A stretch of 11,931 nucleotides of DNA from Actinobacteria bacterium 13_2_20CM_68_14 (lineage in GTDB: Bacteria; Actinomycetota; Thermoleophilia; Gaiellales; Gaiellaceae). This document shows positions 5,912 to 11,898 of this stretch, in pieces. The stretch is taken from assembly GCA_001914705.1 (NCBI GenBank), contig MNDB01000047.1, forward strand, positions 1-11,931, read 5' to 3'. Below the pieces are notes generated by a model, which was not told the origin of the DNA, made no database searches, and saw only the letters and a list, made by a program, of their open reading frames with translations. A program made the position numbers and the translations under genes. Position 1 is the stretch's first letter, and the number at the start of each line of letters is the position of its first letter.

Positions 5912-7249
5912 CTAAGAGCCGCAGCGGCGGAAGCCGACGGTGGAGCCGCCGCGCTCCTCCCAGGCTCGCATGCCGCCGTGCAGAACGGGCCGCGCGTCGA
6001 CACCGGAGGCCGCGAGCACGCTGGCGGCGACGGCCGCGCGCGCACCGCTTTCGCAGATCGTCACTACCGGCCGCCCCTCCCTCAGCTCGTCGCCGTACTC
6101 CCGTACGAGGCGGTAGGGGATGTTGCGGCTGCCCGGGATGAACCCGTCGTCGCGCTCGTGGAGCTCGCGTACGTCGATCACCTCTACCGCGTCATCGGCG
6201 AGCAGGCGCTCGAGCTCGTCCACCTCGACGGCGGGCAGGGTCTCGGTCTCGGGCCCGTGGAGCACGTAGCCGCACAGCTCGCCGAAACCGACGGCGCGCA
6301 AGCGGCGGGCGGCGTCCTCTGCCTGCTCGCGGGAAGTCGCGAGGATCAGCGGCCTCTCGTCCTCGAGCAGCACGAACGCAGCCCTCGTCGCGAAGCCCTT
6401 GCGCTCGAGCGGAACGTTGATCGCGCCGACGGCATGGCCTGCTCCGAAAAGCTCCGCCTGCCGGACATCGAGGATCGGCGGCTCGAGCACGTCCCGCTCC
6501 TCGAGCGGCTCGGGCGCGCCGAGGAAGGGACCGCGGTTGAGCTCGACGATCCGCTCGAGGTTCGGAGGCCGCGGCGAGCGCGTCAGCGCCGACTCGGTCA
6601 CGAACTCGTCCTCGCTGCCGACGGTGAGCATCGGGTTGAACCGGCGCTCGAAGCCGATCGTCGTCGAGGCCTTCGAGCTCATCGACGCGCCGCAGAGCGA
6701 GCCCGCGACGTGACCGGGGAAGACTTCGACCCCGTCCGTTAGTTCCAGTAGCCGTTGCAAGCTCTCGTAGAGTTCCCGCGCTCCTTCCACGGCCTCGACC
6801 GCCAGGTCCGGCCGGGCGGCATCGCCGACGAAGAGCGAGTCGCCGGTGAGGACGAGCCAGGGCTCTTCGGCCCGCGTCCGGTCGAGGATCGCGAAGCAGC
6901 AGTGCTCGGGCCGGTGGCCAGGAGTGTGGAGCACGCGCAGAGCCACGTCGCCGAGCACGATCTCCTGTCCGTCCTCGAGCAGGTCGTGCTCATAGGCGGC
7001 TTCCGCGGCCGGATGGATTGAGACCGGGACCCCGTGCTCGAGCGCCAGGCGCCCGTGACCGGAGACGTGGTCGGCGTGCGTGTGCGTCTCGAGCGTGCGC
7101 ACGATTCGCACGCCCTCCTGTTCCGCCGCTGCGAGATATTGCTCGATCGCGTAGGCGGGATCGACGACGACCGCCTCATGCGTCTCCGAATCGCCGACGA
7201 GATACGACGCGCAGCCGAGGTCGTCGTCGACGAACTGCCTGAAGATCAC
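5912..7249 (-). CDS. persulfide dioxygenase-rhodanese fusion (CstB-like MBL-fold protein)
   Basis: A 445-residue fusion that by family oxidises low-molecular-weight persulfides to sulfite or thiosulfate. Residues 1 to about 235 are an ETHE1-like metallo-beta-lactamase domain with HTHADH at 56-61, PGH (H112), TGD (D137) and PGH (H180), consistent with a mononuclear non-heme iron site. Residues about 250-335 are a rhodanese fold without the catalytic cysteine (LILATSREQA at 301-310 stands where the active loop should be). Residues about 340-440 are a second rhodanese with an intact active loop CESGAR (C399-R404). This order, dioxygenase, pseudo-rhodanese, rhodanese, is that of staphylococcal CstB. 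Start GTG 7249 gives the usual N-terminus MIFRQF and sits 7 nt from a TACGGT box; a GGAGG 1 nt away is too close to be a normal ribosome site. It follows the copper-type cassette on the same strand after a 52-nt gap. Confidence 0.9.
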   Translation of the reverse strand: MIFRQFVDDDLGCASYLVGDSETHEAVVVDPAYAIEQYLAAAEQEGVRIVRTLETHTHADHVSGHGRLALEHGVPVSIHPAAEAAYEHDLLEDGQEIVLGDVALRVLHTPGHRPEHCCFAILDRTRAEEPWLVLTGDSLFVGDAARPDLAVEAVEGARELYESLQRLLELTDGVEVFPGHVAGSLCGASMSSKASTTIGFERRFNPMLTVGSEDEFVTESALTRSPRPPNLERIVELNRGPFLGAPEPLEERDVLEPPILDVRQAELFGAGHAVGAINVPLERKGFATRAAFVLLEDERPLILATSREQAEDAARRLRAVGFGELCGYVLHGPETETLPAVEVDELERLLADDAVEVIDVRELHERDDGFIPGSRNIPYRLVREYGDELREGRPVVTICESGARAAVAASVLAASGVDARPVLHGGMRAWEERGGSTVGFRRCGS

Positions 7250-7256
7250 GCCTCCG

Positions 7257-7262
7257 ACCGTA
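7257..7262 (-). promoter_or_regulatory. candidate -10 box for the leaderless persulfide dioxygenase gene
   Basis: On the minus strand TACGGT fits TANNNT and is followed by exactly 7 nt (CGGAGGC) before GTG 7249. No clear -35 element is visible. It lies in the 52-nt gap after the preceding gene, suggesting the rhodanese fusion can be transcribed apart from the copper cassette. A weak stem (AGCCC/GGGCT, 7293-7309) overlaps the stop codon of the preceding gene and might mark its 3' end. Confidence 0.5.
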
Positions 7263-7301
7263 ACATCGGCCGCGGCTTGTTTTCTTGAAGTGAGCCCGTG
7301 A

Positions 7302-7919
7302 TCAGGGCTGGAGCAGCCACCGCCGGAGCGCCAAGAACAGACCTCCCGCGATCACGGCGGCGCCGCCGAGCGCGGCCAGGATGATCACCCAGGCGGAGTC
7401 GCCGGAGCCGCCGCCGGACGAGGCGGGGAGGATGTAGCCGTTAGCGGCCGCGACTCGCCTGACGGCGACCGTCGTGTGCTGACCGAGTTGCTCGAGGTCG
7501 TTCGTGTTCGGCTTCACCAGCCGCGCGAGAGCGGCCTTTCCCTTGGCGGCGTCCGGTCCGTTGACGCCGAAGCCGTTCGGCATCGAGACGACCAACGTGC
7601 CTTTGTAGCTCCCGAACTGGAGCAACTCCTTGCCAAGGAACTCCGCGTAGGTCTGGGGTTTTTGCCAGAGACTCTGGATCAGACCGAGATCGCTCGGCTG
7701 CGAGATCACCGCCACCTTGACCGGGCGCTTCAGCTTCGCCGCCGCCTGAGTCTGGGCGAGGAGGTCGCGCCCCGCGGTTGAGGTTCTCGGGTCATTGATC
7801 GAGAGGAAGACGTTCGAGAACGGCAGCACGTCGCTGGCGGGATCGCCGTTGGCCCGGGCGTCGCCGGCCACATGCCCTGCCGCGACGGCGGCAAGCAGAA
7901 GCGCGACGCCGAATCTCAC
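7302..7919 (-). CDS. secreted, C-terminally membrane-anchored protein of unknown function (GDPASD type)
   Basis: 205 residues. Residues 1-23 look like a signal peptide, with cleavage plausible after ARA. Residues about 25-160 form one alpha/beta-looking domain that begins NGDPASDVLPFSNVFLS, continues with KVAVISQPSDLGLIQSLWQK (68-87) and contains the strand GTLVVSMPNGFGVNG (107-121). A GSGD-rich linker at about 167-174 leads to one helix (176-198) and a short RRWLLQP tail, so the domain faces outside and the tail is cytosolic. The order of strands and helices recalls TPM-type domains, but I see no diagnostic TPM motif and assign no activity. I believe similar proteins are common in deep-branching actinobacteria, from memory only. 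GTG 7919 is the only sensible start; no ribosome site is clear. It lies 14 nt after the small-protein gene, so it is part of the same operon. Confidence 0.75.
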   Translation of the reverse strand: MRFGVALLLAAVAAGHVAGDARANGDPASDVLPFSNVFLSINDPRTSTAGRDLLAQTQAAAKLKRPVKVAVISQPSDLGLIQSLWQKPQTYAEFLGKELLQFGSYKGTLVVSMPNGFGVNGPDAAKGKAALARLVKPNTNDLEQLGQHTTVAVRRVAAANGYILPASSGGGSGDSAWVIILAALGGAAVIAGGLFLALRRWLLQP

Positions 7920-7933
7920 CCAGGCATCATGCG

Positions 7934-8041
7934 CTAGCCGATCGTGTCGCGGAGGAGGAGCGCGACGACCACGATCGCGGCGGCACCGGCGCCGAGCGCG
8001 GCGAGCGCGAGGAAGAGCCGGATCAAAATGGCGCGGCTCAT
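7934..8041 (-). CDS. 35-residue single-helix membrane protein in the copper cassette
   Basis: The ATG at 8041 overlaps the stop of the CopC-CopD gene as ATGA (8038-8041). The frame encodes 35 residues: a basic start MSRAILIRLF, one long hydrophobic segment (about 9-30, Ala/Val/Leu/Gly) and a short polar end RDTIG. N-terminal arginines suggest N-in topology. The stop TAG at 7934-7936 is 14 nt before the next gene start. The clean stop/start overlap, the well-formed helix and its snug fit between two genes support a real gene, although it is short and I recognise no family. It could assist assembly or stability of the CopD-type membrane domain encoded just upstream; that is inference only. A long open frame on the same strand continues upstream of this ATG but is a shadow of copCD. 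Confidence 0.65.
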   Translation of the reverse strand: MSRAILIRLFLALAALGAGAAAIVVVALLLRDTIG

Positions 8042-9762
8042 CCGTTCGCCTTGTCGACGAGCAGCACGGTGAACGGCTTCTGTCCCGGTGGCGCGATCTG
8101 GAACGACAGTCCCCAGTGGCCGACCATCACGAGCGCCGGCGCGGCGTGGCCGTACGTGCCCGGAGCGGTTTCCGAGAGGTGGTAGGCCTGCTGCCCCATC
8201 TCCATGTCGAGCATCGCAAAGTCGACGGTCACGTCGGCGTTGCGGATGGGCTCGCCGCCGCGCGAGATCGCGACCTGGAACGAGTTCGGGACCGCGGCGC
8301 GGTTCGGTGAGACGCGGATCGCGAGCCGGTAGCCGTTCTCGCTGACGACCTCGTTGACGGCGCCCGGGCCGACGTGCGCCTTGGCGCCGCCGATCGAGGC
8401 GAGCGCTTTCGAGGGCGGCGGCAGGCTCGAGAGCACGGCGGCCGCGAGGACGGCGCCCGAGACGAGCAGTGTCTCGCCGGCGACGAGCCGCCGTAGCAGG
8501 CTCGCGGCTGGAGCGCCGAGCTCGGGGCGGGTCCCGAAGGCCTTGAAGCGCGGCACGTTCCGCAGCAGGTTGACCGCGGCAAGCAGGAGCGCCGCCGCGA
8601 GCAGCGCGATCTTGACCAGCAACGACTTCCCGTAGGAGGTCTGCCAGAACGAGGCGAGGGTCGGCATGTGCTGCACTGCCGAGCCGGTGCCCGCGCCGAT
8701 CAGGACGAGCACGGACACGAATGCAACGTTCGAGAAGCGCGGAACGCAGACCACCAGGCCCGCGATCCGGCGCGCGGCCGGCAGGCTCGCCGCGAGTACG
8801 ACCAGCCCGATCAGTCCGCCGACCCAGACAGATCCCGCGACGAGGTGGAACCAGTCGAAAGCCAGCGAGAGGCCGCGGGGCGAAGTCTGAGCGGCGTGCC
8901 CGGCGAGGCCCGGCACCAGCAGGCAAGCGGCCGCTGCGCCGAGGGCGCCGGCGAGCGCGATCAGGGCTGCAAGCGAGCGCTGACGCCGCTCGGGCCGGTC
9001 GAGCCAGATCGCAATCGCGGCGGCCCCGACGAAGAGCGCGAACACGAGCTCGAGGTCGAGCCAGCCGCGGCCGAAGGCCGAAACGCGGACGAGCGGAAAG
9101 AGGGCGCCGAAGCTCCAGAAGGAACGGAGCGCAAACTCCGCCGTCGAGAGCAGGGCGTAGACCGGGATCGCGAGGAGCGCCAGCACCGACGCGGCGCCGA
9201 AGGCAATCGTCACGGACCGCAAACGCGTTCCCGGCACCCGTGCCACGACCGGCCTCGCGACGACGATCCGCAGGACGAAGAGCCCGATCGCCGCCATCAG
9301 CGAGAGGAACGCCAGCCAGCGCGCGGTCACGAGCCGCGGCGTCGCGGCAGTCTCCGAGACCGACGGGATCACGAACTGCGGTGCGGGCCCCGCGTTCGGT
9401 CCGACGGCGAACGTGAACGCGCCGCGAACCGGGTGGCCGTCGACGGAGATCACCCGCCAGTAGACGAGGTACCAGCCCTCGGAGAGCTTCTTCAGCGGTA
9501 CGACCAGGGTGTCGGCGTTTTCCGGCGACCGGCTGGGGACTCCGGCAGTTTGCTTGTCGCCCGCCGCGTTCGTCACCGAGACGATCGCGAACCGGGGCTC
9601 CACCGGCTCGCTGTAGCGCAGCAGCACCTGCTTCGGCTGCGTGTTGACGATCCGGCTCGCCACCGGCGTCGTCTGCAGGAGCGCCGCATGCGCCCACGCC
9701 GCGGCCGGCAGCGCCAGAGAAGCTGCGGCCGCGGCGAGGGCAATCAGGACGATGCGTCTCAT
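8038..9762 (-). CDS. copC: CopC-CopD fusion with C-terminal YtkA-like domain
   Basis: 574 residues, three domains, probably binding copper outside the membrane and passing it across or to cuproenzymes. Residues 1-24 are a signal peptide ending AWA, so the mature protein starts with H25. Residues 25 to about 122 are CopC: HAALLQTTP, then SEPVEP at 51-56 and SVDGHPVRG at 106-114. H25, D108 and H110 fit the Cu(II) site of CopC proteins with a free N-terminal histidine. Residues about 145-450 hold about eight helices of the CopD type, including GHAAQTSP (288-295) and FDWFHLVAGSVWVGGLIGL (302-320). Residues about 465-574 resemble a YtkA-like domain, with a Met-rich patch AMLDMEMGQQAYHL (516-529) and MVGHWGLSF (546-554). 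ATG 9762 overlaps the ycnI stop as ATGA. The frame stays open upstream to 10275, but that part is a shadow of ycnI without signal peptide or homology. Confidence 0.9.
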   Translation of the reverse strand: MRRIVLIALAAAAASLALPAAAWAHAALLQTTPVASRIVNTQPKQVLLRYSEPVEPRFAIVSVTNAAGDKQTAGVPSRSPENADTLVVPLKKLSEGWYLVYWRVISVDGHPVRGAFTFAVGPNAGPAPQFVIPSVSETAATPRLVTARWLAFLSLMAAIGLFVLRIVVARPVVARVPGTRLRSVTIAFGAASVLALLAIPVYALLSTAEFALRSFWSFGALFPLVRVSAFGRGWLDLELVFALFVGAAAIAIWLDRPERRQRSLAALIALAGALGAAAACLLVPGLAGHAAQTSPRGLSLAFDWFHLVAGSVWVGGLIGLVVLAASLPAARRIAGLVVCVPRFSNVAFVSVLVLIGAGTGSAVQHMPTLASFWQTSYGKSLLVKIALLAAALLLAAVNLLRNVPRFKAFGTRPELGAPAASLLRRLVAGETLLVSGAVLAAAVLSSLPPPSKALASIGGAKAHVGPGAVNEVVSENGYRLAIRVSPNRAAVPNSFQVAISRGGEPIRNADVTVDFAMLDMEMGQQAYHLSETAPGTYGHAAPALVMVGHWGLSFQIAPPGQKPFTVLLVDKANG

Positions 9763-10355
9763 GCCACCGGCCGGCTCCCTCCGCGAGTTGCCAGCGCGAC
9801 GCCGCCGAGCAGGACGCCGATCCCGCCAACGACAAGCGCGATGATCGCCAAGGTCGAGCTGCCGCCGCCGTCGAGCGAGGACTTCGCCTCGATCACCGGC
9901 GCCGGCGTGTCCGACGACTCGGGTCCGCTCCAGTCGACCACGGAGCCGTCCGAGTACGTCTGCCGCACCGCGAATGTGTAGGTCTTGTTCGAGTCGGGAC
10001 TGGCGAGGAACTGGAAGATCGCATCCTCGCCGGTCGGAACGCTGCCGCCGGTCCACGTGATCTTCTGGATCACGGCGTTCTCGCCCGAGCCCGTCTCCTG
10101 GAGCTGGCGCTTCCAGCCCACCTCGGAGACGAACGAGTCGATGCCGAAGCCGCTCGGCGGCGTCAGCTCGATCTTCGTGGTGGTCAGGCTCTCCTTTTCG
10201 GTCGGGACGGCGAGCGTGAACAGCTGCAAGGTCTTCGATTTGGTCTCCGGCGGACTGATCTCGGCGTGCGCCCACGCGCTTGAGACGACCGTGAGGCCGA
10301 GGGCGGCGACCGCCGTGCCGGCGAGTGCGCGTGCGCGCACGCGATTACGATGCAT
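9759..10355 (-). CDS. ycnI: YcnI-like (DUF1775) copper-binding protein, membrane-anchored
   Basis: 198 residues. Residues 1-29 are a signal peptide ending AWA, leaving H30 as the mature N-terminus (HAEISPP). Residues 30 to about 157 are the DUF1775/YcnI domain: LFTLAVPTEKESLTTTKIELTPP at 45-67, then W101 and the typical end VRQTYSDGSVVDWSGPE at 130-146. In characterised YcnI, Cu(II) is held by the N-terminal histidine, a glutamate and a nearby tryptophan; H30, E54 and W142 are the likely equivalents. A linker with GGGSS leads to one C-terminal helix (168-190), so the domain is anchored facing outward. ATG 10355 follows AAGGAG at 10365-10370 by 9 nt, one of the few clear ribosome sites here. 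Codons 5-10 contain a 16-bp palindrome. The stop overlaps the copCD start (ATGA). YcnI genes typically sit beside copC/copD-type genes, as here. Confidence 0.9.
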   Translation of the reverse strand: MHRNRVRARALAGTAVAALGLTVVSSAWAHAEISPPETKSKTLQLFTLAVPTEKESLTTTKIELTPPSGFGIDSFVSEVGWKRQLQETGSGENAVIQKITWTGGSVPTGEDAIFQFLASPDSNKTYTFAVRQTYSDGSVVDWSGPESSDTPAPVIEAKSSLDGGGSSTLAIIALVVGGIGVLLGGVALATRGGSRPVA

Positions 10356-10364
10356 GCTCTTTCT

Positions 10365-10370
10365 CTCCTT
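10365..10370 (-). promoter_or_regulatory. strong ribosome binding site of ycnI
   Basis: On the minus strand AAGGAG lies 9 nt before ATG 10355, within the 50-nt gap after the upstream membrane-protein gene. Most other starts in the window are leaderless-like or overlap the preceding stop, so this site suggests that ycnI and the genes coupled to it are translated independently of the upstream pair. Confidence 0.6.
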
Positions 10371-10405
10371 TTGTCAGGGAAGCCGAGGCGGTTGCCGCGG
10401 CGGCG

Positions 10406-11026
10406 TCAGGAGAGGCGGGGAGGACCGCGTGCGCCGAGCGGGGACGCGAACGCGGCCGCAGGCACGAACTCGGCCGCAGGCGGCCGGGCGACAAGGACGA
10501 TCCCGGCAATCCTCGTGGGCCCGGCGATCGAGGCAAGCGCCCGGCGCATCCAGGCGAAGACGTGCTCGAGCGCCGCCGCGAGCGCCGCGGCCACGAGCGA
10601 GAGCGCGCCGAGGATCGGGATCGCGTTGCGATGAACCGGCCCCGTGAGGCAGTGCAGCCCGTGCCAGCCGAGACCTTCGCGCCAGTGGATGGTCGACTCG
10701 AGCAAAGCGAAGGCCGGCATCGCGACCAGCCAGAGCGCGAGCGCCCGCGCCGCCAGCAGGCCGAGCCGGAGCCGCGGCTCCGCCACCAGCGGTCTCGTCT
10801 CGAGCAAGCGCCGCTCGCGAACGCCGAGTGCCGCGAGCCAGACGATCGCGGCCGAGAAGGCCACGGCGAGCAAGACTGCGACGACGGCGATCACCGGCAG
10901 GGTCGGGCCGCCCGCTTGGTGCGAGAGCTCGGCGGCCAGCGGCGAGGGCGAGAGCGCGTAGGCGATCGTTCGCGAGCCGAGAACGACGAGCGCGAGCGCG
11001 GCGAGCGAGCCTAGCGAGCGCTTCAT
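10406..11026 (-). CDS. four-helix membrane protein with a His-rich outer loop, unknown function
   Basis: 206 residues from ATG 11026, which overlaps the lipoprotein stop as ATGA (11023-11026). Four hydrophobic segments are visible at about 7-25, 43-68, 90-110 and 136-158. Arg-rich stretches after helix 2 (RERRLLETRP, 70-79) and after helix 4 (RR at 161-162) put those loops inside, so the 111-135 loop faces outward. That loop holds STIHWREGLGWHGLHCLTGP (111-130) and then VHRN, with H114, H122, H125, C126 and H132, a plausible metal site. H155 lies within helix 4. The cytosolic tail (about 163-206) is Ala/Pro-rich, and its DNA contains an 11-bp direct repeat (10453-10463 and 10471-10481). I do not recognise the family. 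Its neighbours suggest a copper-related role. A longer frame from 11095 overlaps the lipoprotein gene and is less likely. Confidence 0.75.
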   Translation of the reverse strand: MKRSLGSLAALALVVLGSRTIAYALSPSPLAAELSHQAGGPTLPVIAVVAVLLAVAFSAAIVWLAALGVRERRLLETRPLVAEPRLRLGLLAARALALWLVAMPAFALLESTIHWREGLGWHGLHCLTGPVHRNAIPILGALSLVAAALAAALEHVFAWMRRALASIAGPTRIAGIVLVARPPAAEFVPAAAFASPLGARGPPRLS

Positions 11027-11859
11027 CGGGCCTCTAGCACGTAGGCAACGGTCACGAGCTTGCCGTTCGGCTTGGATTGCAGGAACAGCTTCCACGTCCC
11101 TGCGGTCGGCAGCAGGATGCCGATCGTCAGCTTTCCGGGCGCCGAGCTGCGTCCGGTCACTCTTGCGCCCGCGATTAGCGAGGTGCAGCCGCTCGCGCCC
11201 GGGGCGCAGACGTGAGTGTGGAAGTAGTCGAGCGTGCCGACGTGGAAGAAGATCGCGTGCGCAAGCGCGCCGTACCAGGGCACGAACCGCGCCGGCTTGC
11301 CCGCCGCGTCCGTGACGTGCACCGTCATCAGCGTCGCCTGGATCGCTCGAACGTTCGGCCGCCGCGGCGCCGTGAATGTGAAGCCGCCGATGTGTTGAAC
11401 GGCGTGGTAGCTGCCGAGCGGTTGCGGCCTTGGCACGCCACGAACCTGGACGTCCTTGAAGAGCTGGAAGTTCGGGAGCGGCCGCTGCTGCTTCGGGTAC
11501 ACATCGACGATCACGCGGTAGCGGCCCGGCGCCGGGAAAGCGACCTGCTGCCGGAAACGCCCGCCCGGCTGCATCGGCGGGTGTCGGTGGATGATCGTCG
11601 AGAGGTCGTCGCTGACGATGATCAGGTGGATGCCGGTGTGCGGGCCGGCGCCGGTGCGATAGGCGGTGAGCGGCGAGCCAGAGGGCTGGTTGACCGTGAA
11701 GGCGACGGTCGTCGGCCTCCCCGGCGTAATCGACCCGGCGGGCTGGAAGCCGGCCAGCCGATACATCTTCGCCGGCTGGATCACGATCTTCTTCGAGCCC
11801 GAAGACGAGCAGCCGGCGACCAGCGGCAGGAGCAGAAGGAGCGCAGCAAAACGCCGCAT
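11023..11859 (-). CDS. His-rich lipoprotein, putative metal-binding, two-domain
   Basis: 278 residues from ATG 11857-11859. Residues 1-17 are a lipoprotein signal with lipobox LVAGC (13-17), so C17 would be lipidated. Two beta-rich domains follow. The first (about 30-140) has GAGPHTGIHLIIVSDDLSTI at 70-89 and then IHRHPPM (90-96), giving H74, H78, H91 and H93. The second (about 150-278) has H152, H156, H181, then ALAHAIFFHVGTLDYFHTHV (199-218 region; H201, H206, H214, H216), a CAPGASGC pair (C218, C225) likely to form a disulfide, and a closing strand LPTAGTWKLFLQSKPNGKLV. Each domain resembles small secreted YtkA/FixH-like metal-related folds, by pattern only. The frame is open to a TTG at 11898, but the ATG places the signal peptide properly and sits 7 nt from a TAGACT box. 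First gene of the cassette. Confidence 0.8.
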   Translation of the reverse strand: MRRFAALLLLLPLVAGCSSSGSKKIVIQPAKMYRLAGFQPAGSITPGRPTTVAFTVNQPSGSPLTAYRTGAGPHTGIHLIIVSDDLSTIIHRHPPMQPGGRFRQQVAFPAPGRYRVIVDVYPKQQRPLPNFQLFKDVQVRGVPRPQPLGSYHAVQHIGGFTFTAPRRPNVRAIQATLMTVHVTDAAGKPARFVPWYGALAHAIFFHVGTLDYFHTHVCAPGASGCTSLIAGARVTGRSSAPGKLTIGILLPTAGTWKLFLQSKPNGKLVTVAYVLEAR

Positions 11860-11866
11860 TCGCGCC

Positions 11867-11872
11867 AGTCTA
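11867..11872 (-). promoter_or_regulatory. candidate -10 box for the copper-type cassette (leaderless)
   Basis: On the minus strand TAGACT fits TANNNT and is followed by exactly 7 nt (GGCGCGA) before ATG 11859. No Shine-Dalgarno is present. TTGCGT lies 20 nt further upstream, too far for a good -35. This would be the main promoter of the lipoprotein-to-GDPASD-protein operon. Confidence 0.5.
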
Positions 11873-11898
11873 GGGAGAGACCGCCGTCCGAGACGCAA

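Noticed and set aside
7293..7309. Stem AGCCC/GGGCT at the end of the GDPASD gene as a terminator
   Set aside because: Only 5 bp with a 7-nt loop and no T-run on either strand; too weak to call on its own.
7934..9835. Long minus-strand open frame of about 633 codons leading into the 35-residue protein
   Set aside because: Only the last 35 codons make sense, as a membrane helix. The rest is an Arg/Ala-rich shadow of copCD in another frame.
8668..9981. 437-codon plus-strand open frame opposite copCD and ycnI
   Set aside because: The sequence is Arg/Glu/Asp-rich without structure; the opposite strand carries recognisable copper proteins.
9763..10275. In-frame N-terminal extension of CopC-CopD
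   Set aside because: It lacks homology and lies wholly over ycnI in another frame. The signal peptide starts at ATG 9762, which overlaps the ycnI stop.
10453..10481. 11-bp direct repeat in the tail of the four-helix protein gene
   Set aside because: It simply encodes a repeated Ala/Pro-rich tail and has no flanking structure of a mobile element.
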